The position numbers and the translations under genes were made by a program. A stretch of DNA of 64,000 bases from Bog-473 sp049513455 (lineage in GTDB: Bacteria > Actinomycetota > Acidimicrobiia > Acidimicrobiales > RAAP-2), in NCBI GenBank assembly GCA_049513455.1, contig JBEKWB010000021.1:6946-70945 (forward strand), in the 5' to 3' direction. A model generated the notes under the pieces. The model ran no database searches. It saw only the letters and a program-made list of their open reading frames with translations, and had not been told where the DNA came from. Shown in pieces: positions 8,321 through 17,700 of the stretch; the first letter of the stretch is position 1, and each line of letters starts with the position of its first letter.

Positions 8321-9229
8321 ATGGAAGGCCAAATCCAGCATGTCTCGATCCACGGTCACGACATGGCGTACCGAATGGAGGGTAGCGGACCCGTGCTGCT
8401 GCTTCTCCACGGCATCGCCGGTAGTTCTCGGACCTGGCGGGACGTGATACCCCGACTGACGGATCGTTTTACCGTGATCGCACCGGACCTCATGGGCCAC
8501 GGCCTATCCGAAAAGCCTGTCGGGGACTACTCGCTGGGCGCGTTCGCCAGCGGGATCCGTGATTTTCTCGAAGTCCTAAATATCGACCACGCATCCGTCG
8601 TCGGCCAGTCGTTCGGCGGCGGGGTGGCCATGCAACTTGCCTACCAGCATCCTGAGCTCTGCGAGCGTCTCGTGCTCGTCGACAGCGGTGGTCTCGGGCG
8701 AGAAGTGAACTGGATTCTCCGATTCATGACGCTGCCGGGGAGCGAGTACTTGATGCCCGTGATTTTCCCCAAGTTCGTCCGCAACTGGGGAGACAGCCTG
8801 TTTCGCTCGATCAACGACCGAGGTATCCGCCTGAGTCGGATTACCGAGATGTGGAGCGCCTACGCTTCGCTCGCCGAGTCTGAGAACCGTCAGGCGTTCG
8901 TCCGCACCGTCAGGGCCGTCATCGACCCCGGCGGTCAGACGGTGAGCGCGATGGATCGGCTGTATTTGGCATCCCCGATGCCGACCTTGATCATCTGGGG
9001 GGACCGGGACGACATCATCCCGGTGAGCCATGCGCACGCCGCGCACCAGGCCATTCCCGGGAGCCGCCTAGTGATCATCGAAGGCGCGGGCCACTTTCCT
9101 CAGATCGAAGCGCCGGAACAGTTCGTAAATGCTCTCGTCGACTTCATAGATTCGACGGAACCCGCTCGTCTCAGCGCCAAGGACCGCCAGCGGATGCTCA
9201 GAGAGCGATCGGACCCATCCCAGCTGTAG
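8321..9229 (+). CDS. Alpha/beta-fold hydrolase
   Basis: This 302-residue protein has the complete alpha/beta-hydrolase layout. The oxyanion-hole motif is LLLLHGIAGSSRTW, the nucleophile elbow GQSFGGGV holds the catalytic Ser, the late Asp lies in IIWGDRDDIIP, and the catalytic His is in GAGHFPQIE. A lid domain spans about residues 130-190. The closest types are meta-cleavage product hydrolases and haloperoxidase-like esterases; the substrate is not readable. The ATG at 8321 follows a GAGGGATGATG stretch. It stands alone, with the intron on its upstream side in the opposite direction. Confidence 0.88.
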   Translation: MEGQIQHVSIHGHDMAYRMEGSGPVLLLLHGIAGSSRTWRDVIPRLTDRFTVIAPDLMGHGLSEKPVGDYSLGAFASGIRDFLEVLNIDHASVVGQSFGGGVAMQLAYQHPELCERLVLVDSGGLGREVNWILRFMTLPGSEYLMPVIFPKFVRNWGDSLFRSINDRGIRLSRITEMWSAYASLAESENRQAFVRTVRAVIDPGGQTVSAMDRLYLASPMPTLIIWGDRDDIIPVSHAHAAHQAIPGSRLVIIEGAGHFPQIEAPEQFVNALVDFIDSTEPARLSAKDRQRMLRERSDPSQL

Positions 9230-9293
9230 CAGACGAGTGGTCCGAATGCTGGGAAGGTCGGCGTGCTTGTCGTACTCGAAGTCGTGAGCTCAA

Positions 9294-10244
9294 CTAACTT
9301 GGCATTGCCTGATGAAGCGACGTCTCAGCCTTATTTCGCTGGCTTTTGGCACGAATTGCTTCCTTCTTTGCGATCTTATCCGCTTGCTTCGTTTCGACCA
9401 GGCGACGCTCGACCTCCTCTAGCCTCCTCTTTGTCTCTCGTAGGTGACGTTCGGCGTCAACGATTTCACTCCTCAGCGTGTCGCGCTCCGTTTGGACGTC
9501 ATTCATCTCCTGCTGCATCCATTTGACGACATCTTCGGCGCTCTTTGCCTTTCGCTCAGCCTCCGCCAGGTCGAGTTTGAGCTTTGACCAGTCATCTTTA
9601 GGTTGTGGGCGAGCGGTTTTCGATCCCTCTGGTCGCGGCCGCCCCTTACTCGCGGGCGAAGGCTGTTTATCTGTCTTCGGCTTTTCGGCCGATCCTGGTG
9701 CGGAGCTCTGCCGCTGGTCTGTGCTCTCCGACGACTCGGTGATGAGAGGTGCACCCAGGTCCAGCGGCCCGAAGCCGGAGTAGGTCAGGCCGACGTTCAG
9801 GCGTCCCGAACGGAGAGCATTCGCCGCATCGGCAGTAGCGACTGCGGCCTCGAGCGTATTTTCGAGTTCGCGTGCGCTGTTCTCGCTGAGTGGTTGGTTC
9901 CGCGTGCGGGCCAATCTCCTCGCTTCCGAGACGAGGCCGGCCACCATTTGACGGCGTCGCCGAGTCAGGAGGCGCAGTTCGGGCCCATCCCCGGCCTCTT
10001 GGACTTTGCGCATGGAAGTTCCAAGGTCAAGCAGGGCTTCTAGTTCGTCCTTGCGCTCCCTCGCCAGCTGATTCGCAAGCCACGCTCCAACTGTCGGACG
10101 GCGTAACTGTGCGACGGCGGCAGCCAGCTGACGATTGCCTGCACTTCTTGCCGCGCGCACTTCGGCGGATCGTGAGGAGGTGAAGGCCTCGGGCGACACC
10201 CCGTACAGCTTCCCGGCAATAGAGTCGAGATCCACGGTCCCCAT
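9294..10244 (-). CDS. Actinobacterial hypothetical protein with long C-terminal coiled coil
   Basis: This 316-residue soluble protein matches an uncharacterised actinobacterial family by its N-terminal pattern. It has an LYGVSPEAFTSSR-like opening, then LRRPTVGAWLANQLARERKDEL and LLTRRRRQMVAGLVSEARRLA. A proline/lysine-rich linker (about 170-215) leads to a charged coiled coil (about 218-310) rich in E, K and R heptads. No catalytic motif is visible. The ATG at 10244 is used because it lies at the conserved beginning. Its function is unknown. It is encoded next to dinB in the same direction with a 70-bp gap, without proof of co-transcription. Confidence 0.75.
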   Translation of the reverse strand: MGTVDLDSIAGKLYGVSPEAFTSSRSAEVRAARSAGNRQLAAAVAQLRRPTVGAWLANQLARERKDELEALLDLGTSMRKVQEAGDGPELRLLTRRRRQMVAGLVSEARRLARTRNQPLSENSARELENTLEAAVATADAANALRSGRLNVGLTYSGFGPLDLGAPLITESSESTDQRQSSAPGSAEKPKTDKQPSPASKGRPRPEGSKTARPQPKDDWSKLKLDLAEAERKAKSAEDVVKWMQQEMNDVQTERDTLRSEIVDAERHLRETKRRLEEVERRLVETKQADKIAKKEAIRAKSQRNKAETSLHQAMPS

Positions 10245-10314
10245 CTTGCCGGACGCGGCTCAGCCATCGCCGAAAGTCTGGGACCGCCGGATTTCAGCGG
10301 TACCTGCCATGATC

Positions 10315-11601
10315 TCAGTCCCATTCTTGACTACCGCCAGGCGCCCGCTCTGCTAGTTCGCGGAACTCCTCGGGAACCCGGTCCGCACCGGAAAATACGG
10401 CAGTGGCGTAGCCAACGGCGGTCCGCCCGAATTTCTCCCGGATTGCGTCGATGGAGCGATCTACTCCCCATCTGCAGGATTCGACCCCGGACCCTGGTCG
10501 GTTGCCCTTGGTCAGCCGCCGGCCGGGAATATCGAGAGGCAGTTCAAGTTGCAGTGAATGTTCCGGGCACAAATTGGAGATCGACACGGCCAGTAGGGTG
10601 ATCTCCCGTTCCCCTTGGTTGTCGGCGATGGCTGACCGGGCTAGTTGCTCGGCGACCTCAGTCAGCGTCAGCGTCGTCGACGTGGCAACGGGCAGCGTGA
10701 TCGACCGGGTCACTGAACGCAGATGGACGAAACGGACCCTTATGGTCACCGTCCGTCCGGCGAGATCTGCCTTGCGGAGGCGACCGGCCACTCGGTCGGC
10801 GAGGTAGCCGAGTGTCTCGCGGATCAGCTCCGGAGTGGCCTGGCGGCGTCCGAGCGCGGCCTGGGCGCCCATGGATTTGGACCGGGCTGGCGTCTGCACC
10901 GTGCGGGCGTCGATGTTGGCGGAAAGCGCCAGCAGCTTGGCACCGGTCGTCTGGCCGAGCAGCCTCCCCAGGATCGGACTTCCCGTGTCGGCGAGCTGGC
11001 CGATGGTATGGATCCCGGCCTCGTGGAGGCGTCGTTCTGTCGTGGGCCCGACGCCCCATATCAGCCCGATGGGAAGGGGGTCGAGGAATGCGCGCTCATC
11101 GGCTGGGTCCACCGCCACCAGGCCGTCGGGCTTGGCCACCTGTGACGCCACCTTGGCCAGGTGCTTGGTGCGTGCCACGCCAACCGACAAGGGCAGACCG
11201 ATCTCGTCCCGCACCCTTCGGCGGACGGCAGCCGCGATTTCAGTCGGCGCTCCGAAAAGGTGGACGGCGCCGGCTACGTCGAGGAAGGCCTCGTCTATCG
11301 ACACCCGCTCGACTTGAGGGGTGAAGTCATGGAAGACCGACACCACCTCGTCGCCAAATTGTTGGTAGCGGCGGAAGTGACCGCCGACGAAGAGGAGGTC
11401 GCCGCATAGCTGGCGTGCCCGCCAGCCCGGCATGCCGGCCCGGACGCCGTAGGCCCTGGCCTCGTAGGAAGCCGCCAGCACCACACTGCCGCCCACAGCG
11501 ATGGGCCGTTCCCGCAGGGACGGGTCCAAAAGTTGCTCGACGGACGCGTAGAAGGCGTCCAGGTCGGCATGAAGGATCGTCGCCCCGCTCGCTCGCGGCA
11601 T
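10315..11601 (-). CDS. dinB: DNA polymerase IV (Y-family translesion polymerase)
   Basis: This 428-residue Y-family polymerase has palm motif ILHADLDAFYASVEQ with the first metal-binding Asp and fingers AASYEARAYGVRAGMP. The catalytic pair SIDEAFLDV, the thumb helix-hairpin-helix (IWGVGPTTERRLHEAGI) and a little-finger domain follow. No clear C-terminal beta-clamp motif is obvious; ELPLDIPG is a weak candidate. It synthesises across damaged template DNA with low fidelity. I start at ATG 11601, immediately before the conserved domain. A LexA operator lies about 19 bases upstream, so the gene should be SOS-induced. Confidence 0.93.
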   Translation of the reverse strand: MPRASGATILHADLDAFYASVEQLLDPSLRERPIAVGGSVVLAASYEARAYGVRAGMPGWRARQLCGDLLFVGGHFRRYQQFGDEVVSVFHDFTPQVERVSIDEAFLDVAGAVHLFGAPTEIAAAVRRRVRDEIGLPLSVGVARTKHLAKVASQVAKPDGLVAVDPADERAFLDPLPIGLIWGVGPTTERRLHEAGIHTIGQLADTGSPILGRLLGQTTGAKLLALSANIDARTVQTPARSKSMGAQAALGRRQATPELIRETLGYLADRVAGRLRKADLAGRTVTIRVRFVHLRSVTRSITLPVATSTTLTLTEVAEQLARSAIADNQGEREITLLAVSISNLCPEHSLQLELPLDIPGRRLTKGNRPGSGVESCRWGVDRSIDAIREKFGRTAVGYATAVFSGADRVPEEFRELAERAPGGSQEWD

Positions 11602-11619
11602 CACGCCTTGGAGACTAGT

Positions 11620-11633
11620 CGAACATATGTTCG
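11620..11633. promoter_or_regulatory. LexA (SOS) box upstream of dinB
   Basis: CGAACATATGTTCG is a perfect 14-bp palindrome matching the Gram-positive/actinobacterial LexA consensus CGAAC-N4-GTTCG. It lies 19 bases upstream of the dinB ATG at 11601, where bound LexA would block transcription. No second copy was seen in front of other genes in the window. Confidence 0.9.
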
Positions 11634-11741
11634 ATTTCAGACGGGCGACGCCCGCCGCGAGGTTGCCTCGATCCAAAGGGGGCTTTGCCCAGGAAAGTCC
11701 TGGTGAGAGCCTCTTGGAGGTGCCCGGCTGAGGCTCCTGAA

Positions 11742-12257
11742 TTAGCGCACCCGCTGCAGAGCGGCATTGACGACCGACAAGTCAAAAGCTTCGGGGTCAA
11801 AGGGGCGACCCGCCCAATCCACGTAGCCGGGATGCTCGTCGTGGCGGGGGTCGCCAAAGGAATCGAGTAGGTCGCGATAGCCGCTGGTTCCCCCGCAGTC
11901 CTCCGGCGGGCAGGCGCCCCGACCGTCGATGCACACGGCGAACTTGAGGATCACCGGGACGGGATCCACCGACTCGACGACCACCTCGTGGCGCCAGGAG
12001 TCTCCGAAGTCGTACTCATAGAAGAAGCGGGACCGTCCGCTCACCACGTCGGAGAACACCACGGAATCTTCGTCGATGTCGTCATCTTCCCAATCGGGAT
12101 CCGGCATGCCGTAACGCTCGCCGTCGATCTCGAAGATGTGCAGGTGGCAGTCCTCCCATCCCATGGCGGCCTGGAAGATTGCGTGGAGCTTCGACAGCTT
12201 GATCTCACCGGGTACCAATAGCCGACGCCAAATTGCCGATGCCGCGTCCATCAGCAC
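11742..12257 (-). CDS. Plasmid pRiA4b ORF-3 family protein
   Basis: This 171-residue protein has the family hallmarks SAIWRRLLVPGEIKLSKLH, AMGWEDCHLHIFEI, FFYEYDFGDSWRHEVVV and the Cys-containing ACPPEDCGGTSGY. The C-terminus keeps the DPEAFDL motif. Members are found on plasmids and as cargo of IS1096-like elements, and their biochemical role is unknown. GTG 12257 is the first start after an in-frame TAG at about 12270. The protein lacks only a handful of residues (the usual YQLKV strand) at its N-terminus, so the start of the gene may be slightly eroded. No transposase accompanies it here. Confidence 0.82.
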   Translation of the reverse strand: MLMDAASAIWRRLLVPGEIKLSKLHAIFQAAMGWEDCHLHIFEIDGERYGMPDPDWEDDDIDEDSVVFSDVVSGRSRFFYEYDFGDSWRHEVVVESVDPVPVILKFAVCIDGRGACPPEDCGGTSGYRDLLDSFGDPRHDEHPGYVDWAGRPFDPEAFDLSVVNAALQRVR

Positions 12258-12477
12258 AATGTGCAGCTGCTATGCCGTTTTGCTTGGTCTACTTCGTGAC
12301 TGGGCGACCATGTCTCCAGATTATGAGAGCGACCTGATTGCTTGGACGGGACGCTCGCGCAAATGAGCACTTGCCTGAGGTAGTGGTAGCACCATCGCCG
12401 AGGGTCGGGTATCACCCTTGGAAGCTCCCTGCACTGGCCGCAAGCTGAGGTCAACAAGGAATGAAGGAGGAGACGCA

Positions 12478-12729
12478 ATGAGTAGCGAACTCTCGGCGAA
12501 ATTTGACCAGGTGGTCAGGGGTCGGAACTTGATCATTATTGCCGTGTCAGACATCGTACTTTTCCTAATTGCGAATATCGCGTATGGAGGAGGCAACCAA
12601 CACGGGCTTCGCAACAACGTGTCCAATGTTGCGTGGGCTGTGTTCCTGGTCGGCTTCTTCCTGCTGATCCTGTTTGGAATCGCCTACATTGCTCAAGTGA
12701 TACGGCGGCGGGCCAAGGCGCACACGTAA
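12478..12729 (+). CDS. Small two-helix membrane protein
   Basis: This 83-residue protein starts at ATG 12478 behind a strong AAGGAGGAGA site. It has two membrane helices (about 19-37, IIIAVSDIVLFLIANIAYG, and about 52-73, AWAVFLVGFFLLILFGIAYI) separated by a short polar loop, and a basic RRRAKAH tail. No family is recognised. It lies about 185 bases upstream of the large FtsX-type permease on the same strand and could be co-transcribed with it, which is inference only. Confidence 0.7.
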   Translation: MSSELSAKFDQVVRGRNLIIIAVSDIVLFLIANIAYGGGNQHGLRNNVSNVAWAVFLVGFFLLILFGIAYIAQVIRRRAKAHT

Positions 12730-12914
12730 CGTCTGGCCCCTCGAGCTGAAGAGCATTCAGAGATGCGCGCGGCTCGCCTGCCTGGTCCGAACGGAGGCTC
12801 CCGGCTCGAGGGGTAAGTTCGTTGCGGTCGTTGGTGCTGCCACGTACTTGTCTGACGTACTGCCCTCCTTGGAGGCCGACGATCGACCAGTAACACTGGG
12901 CAAGGGAGGTGATC

Positions 12915-15323
12915 TTGGGCGCTGTCTTGCTGGTATTCCGTAGTGAGTTGCGCCGTCGGTGGCGATCGTGGCTGATCCTGGTCGTCCTCATCGCCGTCGT
13001 GGGAGGCCTGGCCCTGGCCGCCGTGGCGGCCGGGCGTCGTACTGCCTCGGCCTTCCCTCGCTTCGTCGCCGCTCACGGTTATGACGTCTATATTTTCAAT
13101 GACAAGCCCTTGCCGAGTCTGACCCGGCTCCCCGGTGTCGCCTCCGTCACCAGCATCGTCATTCCCGGGTACGGACAACCGACGTGTGCCTGTACCCATG
13201 TCATCAACTCCTCTGATTTTTACGTCAACGAGCTGACGCCTACGGCATTGGACCGGGTGGTGAAGTTGGTCGCCGGCCGCAAGCCCGACCCGTCTTCGCC
13301 AGACGAAGTGCTGGCCTCCTTCACGCTCCAACAGGATTACGGGATACATGTCGGATCATCCCTACGCGTCCCGTTCTACGCATCGTCGCAAGGGGCGGCG
13401 CTCAACAGCAACGAGGCGGTCGCACCGACCGGGCCGACCCTGACGTTGCACGTCGTAGGCATAGCAGCGGCCGAGTTCGAGTTCCCGTCCGGTACGGGAC
13501 CCGAGTACGACGTGTTCACGACGCCGGCCTTTGCCCGTGCGGTGAACCACCGGACGCTGGAAGCCTCGGTGTACCTCGTCCAGCTCCGACATGGGACTGC
13601 CGATCTCCCCCGATTCGCAGCCGAAATCACTCCCCTGCACGTCATATACGTCTCGAACCAGGACGCATCCGCTCAGGCCGTCGCGGCGTCGATCCACCCC
13701 CAGGCCGTGGGTTGGTGGATACTCGCCTTATTTGCCGCGCTGGCTGGGCTGGCGGTCGTCGGGCAGGGACTCGGCCGCCAGAGCATCGTAGAGAGCGAGG
13801 AGTACCCAAAGCTGGTGGCCCTCGGTCTACCGCGGCGCCAACTCATCGCGTTGGGCACGACACGAAATCTCATAGTGGCGCTCGCAGGAGCGGCCGGAGC
13901 CGTCGTAGTCGCCTTCGCCCTGTCCCCGCTTGCTCCCGTCGGCGAAGCGCGCCTGGCCGAGCCCTCGCCCGGTTTGGCCTTCGATCCCCTCATCCTCCTG
14001 CTTGGCGCGCTGGCCACCGTGGTCGTGGTCGTGGTCCTGGGCCTGTGGCCCTCGATACGCGCCTCGCGCGTCCGAGCCGGGGGTAGCCCGTACAGCCAAT
14101 TCCGGCGGTCGTCGATCGTGGCTCATCTGGCCGCCACCGGCGCTCCTCCGAGCGCGGTGATCGGCATCCGTCACGCACTGGAGCGGGGACGGGGTGCCGC
14201 TTCCGTCCCGGTGGGAACCGCGCTTTTCGGCACGGTCATCGCAGTCACCGCTCTTTGTGCCACCGCAGTCTTCGGCGCCAGCCTTTCGCACCTGACGGCG
14301 ACGCCCGCGCTTTACGGTCAGGACTACCAGATCACCTTTTCGAGCAATCAGGGCAATCCGACCAAAGAGCTCGCCCAAGTGGAGAGCGATCACGCCGTCA
14401 CCGAGATCATGGTCGGCACGAGGGATGAGGTGTCGATCAACGGGGTCAGCGTCCTTACGGTGGCAGGCAAGGCCGTCCGCGGCCCTCTGCTGATTTCGAC
14501 GGTCAATGGCCACGCTCCTTCCGGCGACGGCGAAATATCTCTCGGCGACACTACGCTCCATCAGGTGGATGCCCACCTAGGGTCCATGGTCCATGTCACC
14601 TTCCAGGTGCCATCCGGCGGCACGCGCACCGCTTCGTTTCGCGTCGTCGGGACGGCGTCCTTTCCCAGCGACTTCGGCCTCGGGGGCCTGGGTACGGGGG
14701 CGGCGTTCACCTTCGCCGGCTATCTGGACGCCCTCTGTCCGCCTGGACCGGCGCAGACTTCATGTTTGAGCGCGTACCGCGCCAATGAACAGTTCGTCGT
14801 CGTGGTGAACACAGTTCCTGGTGGGGCGGGACGGGCCGACATCGCCCACTACCTCCGCTCCTACCCGGGCATCGCCCAGTTGCCCGATACCCCGGTCTCG
14901 CTCGTCAACTTCGGGGAAGCGGTGAACTTCCCGCTCATCCTCGGCTTCGTGCTGGCTCTGTTCGGCGCAGCAACGCTCCTGCACCTCCTTGTGGTCAGCG
15001 TGGCTCGACGTCGGCGCGAGATCGGGCTCTTGAAGGCGCTCGGTTTCGTCAAGAGTCAGGTTGGGGCCACGGTGTGCTGGCAGGCGAGCACGGTTGCCGC
15101 GGTGGGGGTCATCGTCGGTATCCCTTTGGGCCTGGCCGGAGGGCAGGCCGTGTGGCGGGCTTTCGCCACCAACCTGGGTGCCGTACCGGTATCCGTCGTG
15201 CCAGTCGAGATGGTGGCCGCGCTGGGGGTAGGTGTGCTCGTGGCGGCCAATCTGCTCGCCATGGTGCCGGCTGTGGTAGCGGCCCGATCGAAGACCACCG
15301 CGCAACTCCTCCGTGCGCTGTAG
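12915..15323 (+). CDS. Large FtsX/MacB-type permease (paralogue 1)
   Basis: This roughly 802-residue membrane protein starts with helix RSWLILVVLIAVVGGLALAAV and a periplasmic domain containing a CAC pair. Two FtsX-type membrane cores follow (about residues 250-380 and 660-800), separated by a large extracellular region. The C-terminal core has VVSVARRRREIGLLKALGF, the diagnostic FtsX motif. Such permeases normally work with a MacB/LolD-type ATPase, which is not encoded nearby. TTG 12915 is preferred over GTG 12909 because it aligns with the GTG start of the paralogue at 57880 and lies at proper distance from GGGAGG. The substrate is unknown. Confidence 0.88.
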   Translation: MGAVLLVFRSELRRRWRSWLILVVLIAVVGGLALAAVAAGRRTASAFPRFVAAHGYDVYIFNDKPLPSLTRLPGVASVTSIVIPGYGQPTCACTHVINSSDFYVNELTPTALDRVVKLVAGRKPDPSSPDEVLASFTLQQDYGIHVGSSLRVPFYASSQGAALNSNEAVAPTGPTLTLHVVGIAAAEFEFPSGTGPEYDVFTTPAFARAVNHRTLEASVYLVQLRHGTADLPRFAAEITPLHVIYVSNQDASAQAVAASIHPQAVGWWILALFAALAGLAVVGQGLGRQSIVESEEYPKLVALGLPRRQLIALGTTRNLIVALAGAAGAVVVAFALSPLAPVGEARLAEPSPGLAFDPLILLLGALATVVVVVVLGLWPSIRASRVRAGGSPYSQFRRSSIVAHLAATGAPPSAVIGIRHALERGRGAASVPVGTALFGTVIAVTALCATAVFGASLSHLTATPALYGQDYQITFSSNQGNPTKELAQVESDHAVTEIMVGTRDEVSINGVSVLTVAGKAVRGPLLISTVNGHAPSGDGEISLGDTTLHQVDAHLGSMVHVTFQVPSGGTRTASFRVVGTASFPSDFGLGGLGTGAAFTFAGYLDALCPPGPAQTSCLSAYRANEQFVVVVNTVPGGAGRADIAHYLRSYPGIAQLPDTPVSLVNFGEAVNFPLILGFVLALFGAATLLHLLVVSVARRRREIGLLKALGFVKSQVGATVCWQASTVAAVGVIVGIPLGLAGGQAVWRAFATNLGAVPVSVVPVEMVAALGVGVLVAANLLAMVPAVVAARSKTTAQLLRAL

Positions 15324-15349
15324 ACCTGCACATGGGCGGATTCAGGCCA

Positions 15350-16565
15350 CTAACGAGAATCTGGTTGGCGCTTCCGTCGGCGGACAATCGTGGTCGACAC
15401 GCCCCACGCGGCCAACCCGAAGAAAGGGAGAGCTACCGCGTAGGGGACCTCAGGAGTTTCGGCTGGAGGGCCGGCAAGGTTGTTCTCAGCCAAGGTTTGG
15501 GTGTCTCCACTCGGTTCGTCCAGGTAATAGCCCACCGCTTCGCACAATCCCGCATCCGTGCAGGAAATGCCCTGGAGCTGGGCTTCCCCTGTTCCTTCGT
15601 TGGCGCTCGAGACGGTGCCCCACGCGCCACCGGTGTCCGTTTCAACCAGAGTCTGCACCTCCTCGTCGGAGGTCCCCGCAGCGGTGCAGTTGTCCAAGCT
15701 GCCGACGCAAGAGACTGAGAACAGATCAGACCCCGGCACTTCTGCGACAGGAGCGTCCGTGAAACTGCTTCCATCCCATGACTCAATATCCGCACCCTGT
15801 GCGTCTTCTCCCGTGACATCGCAATCGTTCACGGCGACGCAGGACACGCCATTGAACTCGCCCGTGCCAATTTGATTCCAGAAACTGCCATTCCAAGACT
15901 CCACAATTGAGCCAACCGCTAAACACTTACTGGCGGTAGCACATGACACGCTGTTGAGCTGATACCCGGGATAGAAGAAGTCATACTGAGTCCATTGCAA
16001 CCCATTCCAGACCTCGGCGAAGGAAACATATGCCCCATAGGATCTGTCAAGGAAGCCAGACCTCGGCGAAGGAAACATATGCCCCATAGGATCTGTCAAG
16101 GAAGCTTCCAACAGCAACGCAGTCATTGACGTCCGGACAAGAGACGGAGGCCAGTCCACCGCTGTTCTCGTCCACCAACGAGACGCTTCAAGTTGGTCCG
16201 TTCCAAGTCTCCACCAGAGGGGATCCTTCGGCGCTCCCTACGGCCACACAGTCGTCGACTGCGGGGCATGACACGCCGCTGAACGAATTCCCTTTGGCGA
16301 ATTCCGGATTCAGGCTGGGTGAAAGGCTCCATTCAGACCCATTCCAAAGCTCGGCAAGAGTCCCCGAAGCGTTTTCTTGATAAGGGTCATCAGCCGTTGT
16401 ACCCACTGCCATACACATGTCGGCACTTACGCAGGATACGCCCGCCAGCGAGTCGGCCAGCGCCCAATTGTCAGGGCTGGGAACAATCCCAAAAGTGACC
16501 TGGTCTGCACCAGCAGTGGCGGCGAAGAATAGGAAACAGGTTCCAGCGACAATCGCAATTGCCAT
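15350..16565 (-). pseudogene. Secreted actinobacterial VSC/AVG/WNG-repeat surface protein, broken by a nonsense codon and a 49-bp duplication
   Basis: The protein begins with a signal peptide (MAIAIVAGTCFLFFAATAGA). It then repeats a unit with VSCxxxxxCxAVG and an ExWNG strand about six times, and ends in a membrane helix plus RRRKR, a cell-surface anchor-like tail. Two lesions split it. At 16188-16190 a TGA replaces the Trp expected after WNGPT, and the frame continues intact beyond it. At 16007-16104 a perfect 49-bp tandem duplication shifts the frame; deleting one copy restores an unbroken repeat (CVAVGSFLDRSYGAY). The function of the family is unknown; its beta-rich repeats suggest a propeller-like surface protein. 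Confidence 0.85.
16007..16104. repeat. Perfect 49-bp tandem duplication inside the repeat-protein gene
   Basis: Bases 16007-16055 and 16056-16104 are identical, both beginning CCAGACCTCGGCGAAGG and ending CTGTCAAGGAAG. Because 49 is not divisible by three, the duplication frameshifts the host gene. No flanking repeat longer than a few bases is visible, so replication slippage or an assembly duplication are the likely causes. Confidence 0.95.
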
Positions 16566-16678
16566 GCTCTTCAGCGAGGAGGTGACAACTCGAACGGCGC
16601 GCGTCTCCGTGAAGCACGCGTGACAAATGCGCGAACGATCTTCGGAACTTGCTCCATAATGACAATGTGCTGTCTCGA

Positions 16679-17212
16679 GTGCCGGGAGAAGGTCGCTACT
16701 CCCGATTGGAGCGTGAGCAGCGGTGGCTCCTGGACGCACTTCCGCGCGTCCGACATGACCCCGTAGAGATTCTTGATCATTATTTGACCGACACCCGCTT
16801 GCGATTGAGGCGCATGCAATCCGACAACGAAGTCCTCTGGAAGCTCGGTCAAAAGGTGCGAGAGCGGAGCGGACTTCCCGAACGGGTAAAGCTCACGAAC
16901 CTCTATCTCAGTGAGCAGGAATATTTGGCATTGATCAATCTGGATGCGAGGATGCTGAGCAAGACCCGATGGCACTGGGAATTCTCTGGTCGATCCATGG
17001 CCGCGGACGACTCCCACGGTCCCCTCGCTGGTCTCGTACTTGCTGAAGTGGAACTGGGCCTCAATGATGAGCGACTCGCAATGCCACCCGGTGGGATCGC
17101 AGATGTCACCGACGACGATCGATTCTCGGGGGGCGCTCTCGCCTCGCTCAGCGAACAAGGTGCGCAGGATTTCATGCGTGTTGTTGATCGGATGAGTGCC
17201 CCTCGTCATTGA
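16679..17212 (+). CDS. CYTH-domain protein (triphosphate tunnel metalloenzyme fold)
   Basis: This 177-residue protein resembles bacterial CYTH proteins. It has an acidic ERE opening (RLEREQRWLLDALP), the strand HYLTDTRLRLRRM, LWKLGQKV, TNLYLSEQEYLAL, then KTRWHW and LAGLVLAEVELG with its acidic pair. The ending DVTDDDRFSGGALA is also typical. These alternating charged residues line a tunnel that binds triphosphate and divalent metal; family activities include tripolyphosphatase and adenylate cyclase. GTG 16679 puts the start directly before the domain. It is divergent from the broken repeat-protein gene, with about 110 bases between the starts. Confidence 0.8.
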   Translation: MPGEGRYSRLEREQRWLLDALPRVRHDPVEILDHYLTDTRLRLRRMQSDNEVLWKLGQKVRERSGLPERVKLTNLYLSEQEYLALINLDARMLSKTRWHWEFSGRSMAADDSHGPLAGLVLAEVELGLNDERLAMPPGGIADVTDDDRFSGGALASLSEQGAQDFMRVVDRMSAPRH

Positions 17213-17382
17213 GAGTGACCAAACCTGGGGGTGGATCTTTTGCGATATAGGTCTTTGTGCCCAGTGCGTCACAGGACCTATTCCTCTGGTGCGTGAGCCC
17301 GCTGTTTCCTACGGTGGGAATGCTCGGAGAGATTGCCTCCACACACCTGACGCGTCGCGACGCTCGGTCGAAAGGACATCGA

Positions 17383-17613
17383 ATGATCACCGCCGATATC
17401 CACGCAGAGTTGATCGCGGCATTTCTCGGCGATGACGAACCCTGTTACGGCGAGTGCCAGTGTGCCGCGTGTCGGGCATTGCTCCCGCGGTCGAATGCCT
17501 ATGAGCGAACCATCTATCTCCGAGCAGCCGCTGTGCCCGACCCGCCGACCCGACTGACGGGGCGACGCGATGAACGCGCGACCAAGAGCACATCGTCACC
17601 GTCGGCGCGATAG
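17383..17613 (+). CDS. Small Cys-containing protein of unknown function
   Basis: This 76-residue frame starts at ATG 17383 after an AAAGGA site. The first half (HAELIAAFLGDDEPCYGECQCAACRA) has four closely spaced cysteines that could bind a metal. The second half is polar and low in information. No family is recognised. It is supported mainly by the ribosome-binding site and codon pattern, so it remains tentative. Confidence 0.4.
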   Translation: MITADIHAELIAAFLGDDEPCYGECQCAACRALLPRSNAYERTIYLRAAAVPDPPTRLTGRRDERATKSTSSPSAR

Positions 17614-17700
17614 TGGGGAGCGGCGAGCACCCACGGCCGCCGCAGTCTCGACCACCCGATTCGTCTTTCAAATCAGTCTCCTGCTGCCCAGGGTGAGCAC

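Noticed and set aside
16571..17272. A 233-codon minus-strand frame overlapping the CYTH gene
   Set aside because: The plus strand encodes all CYTH motifs; the minus frame has none and would overlap the broken repeat-protein gene start.
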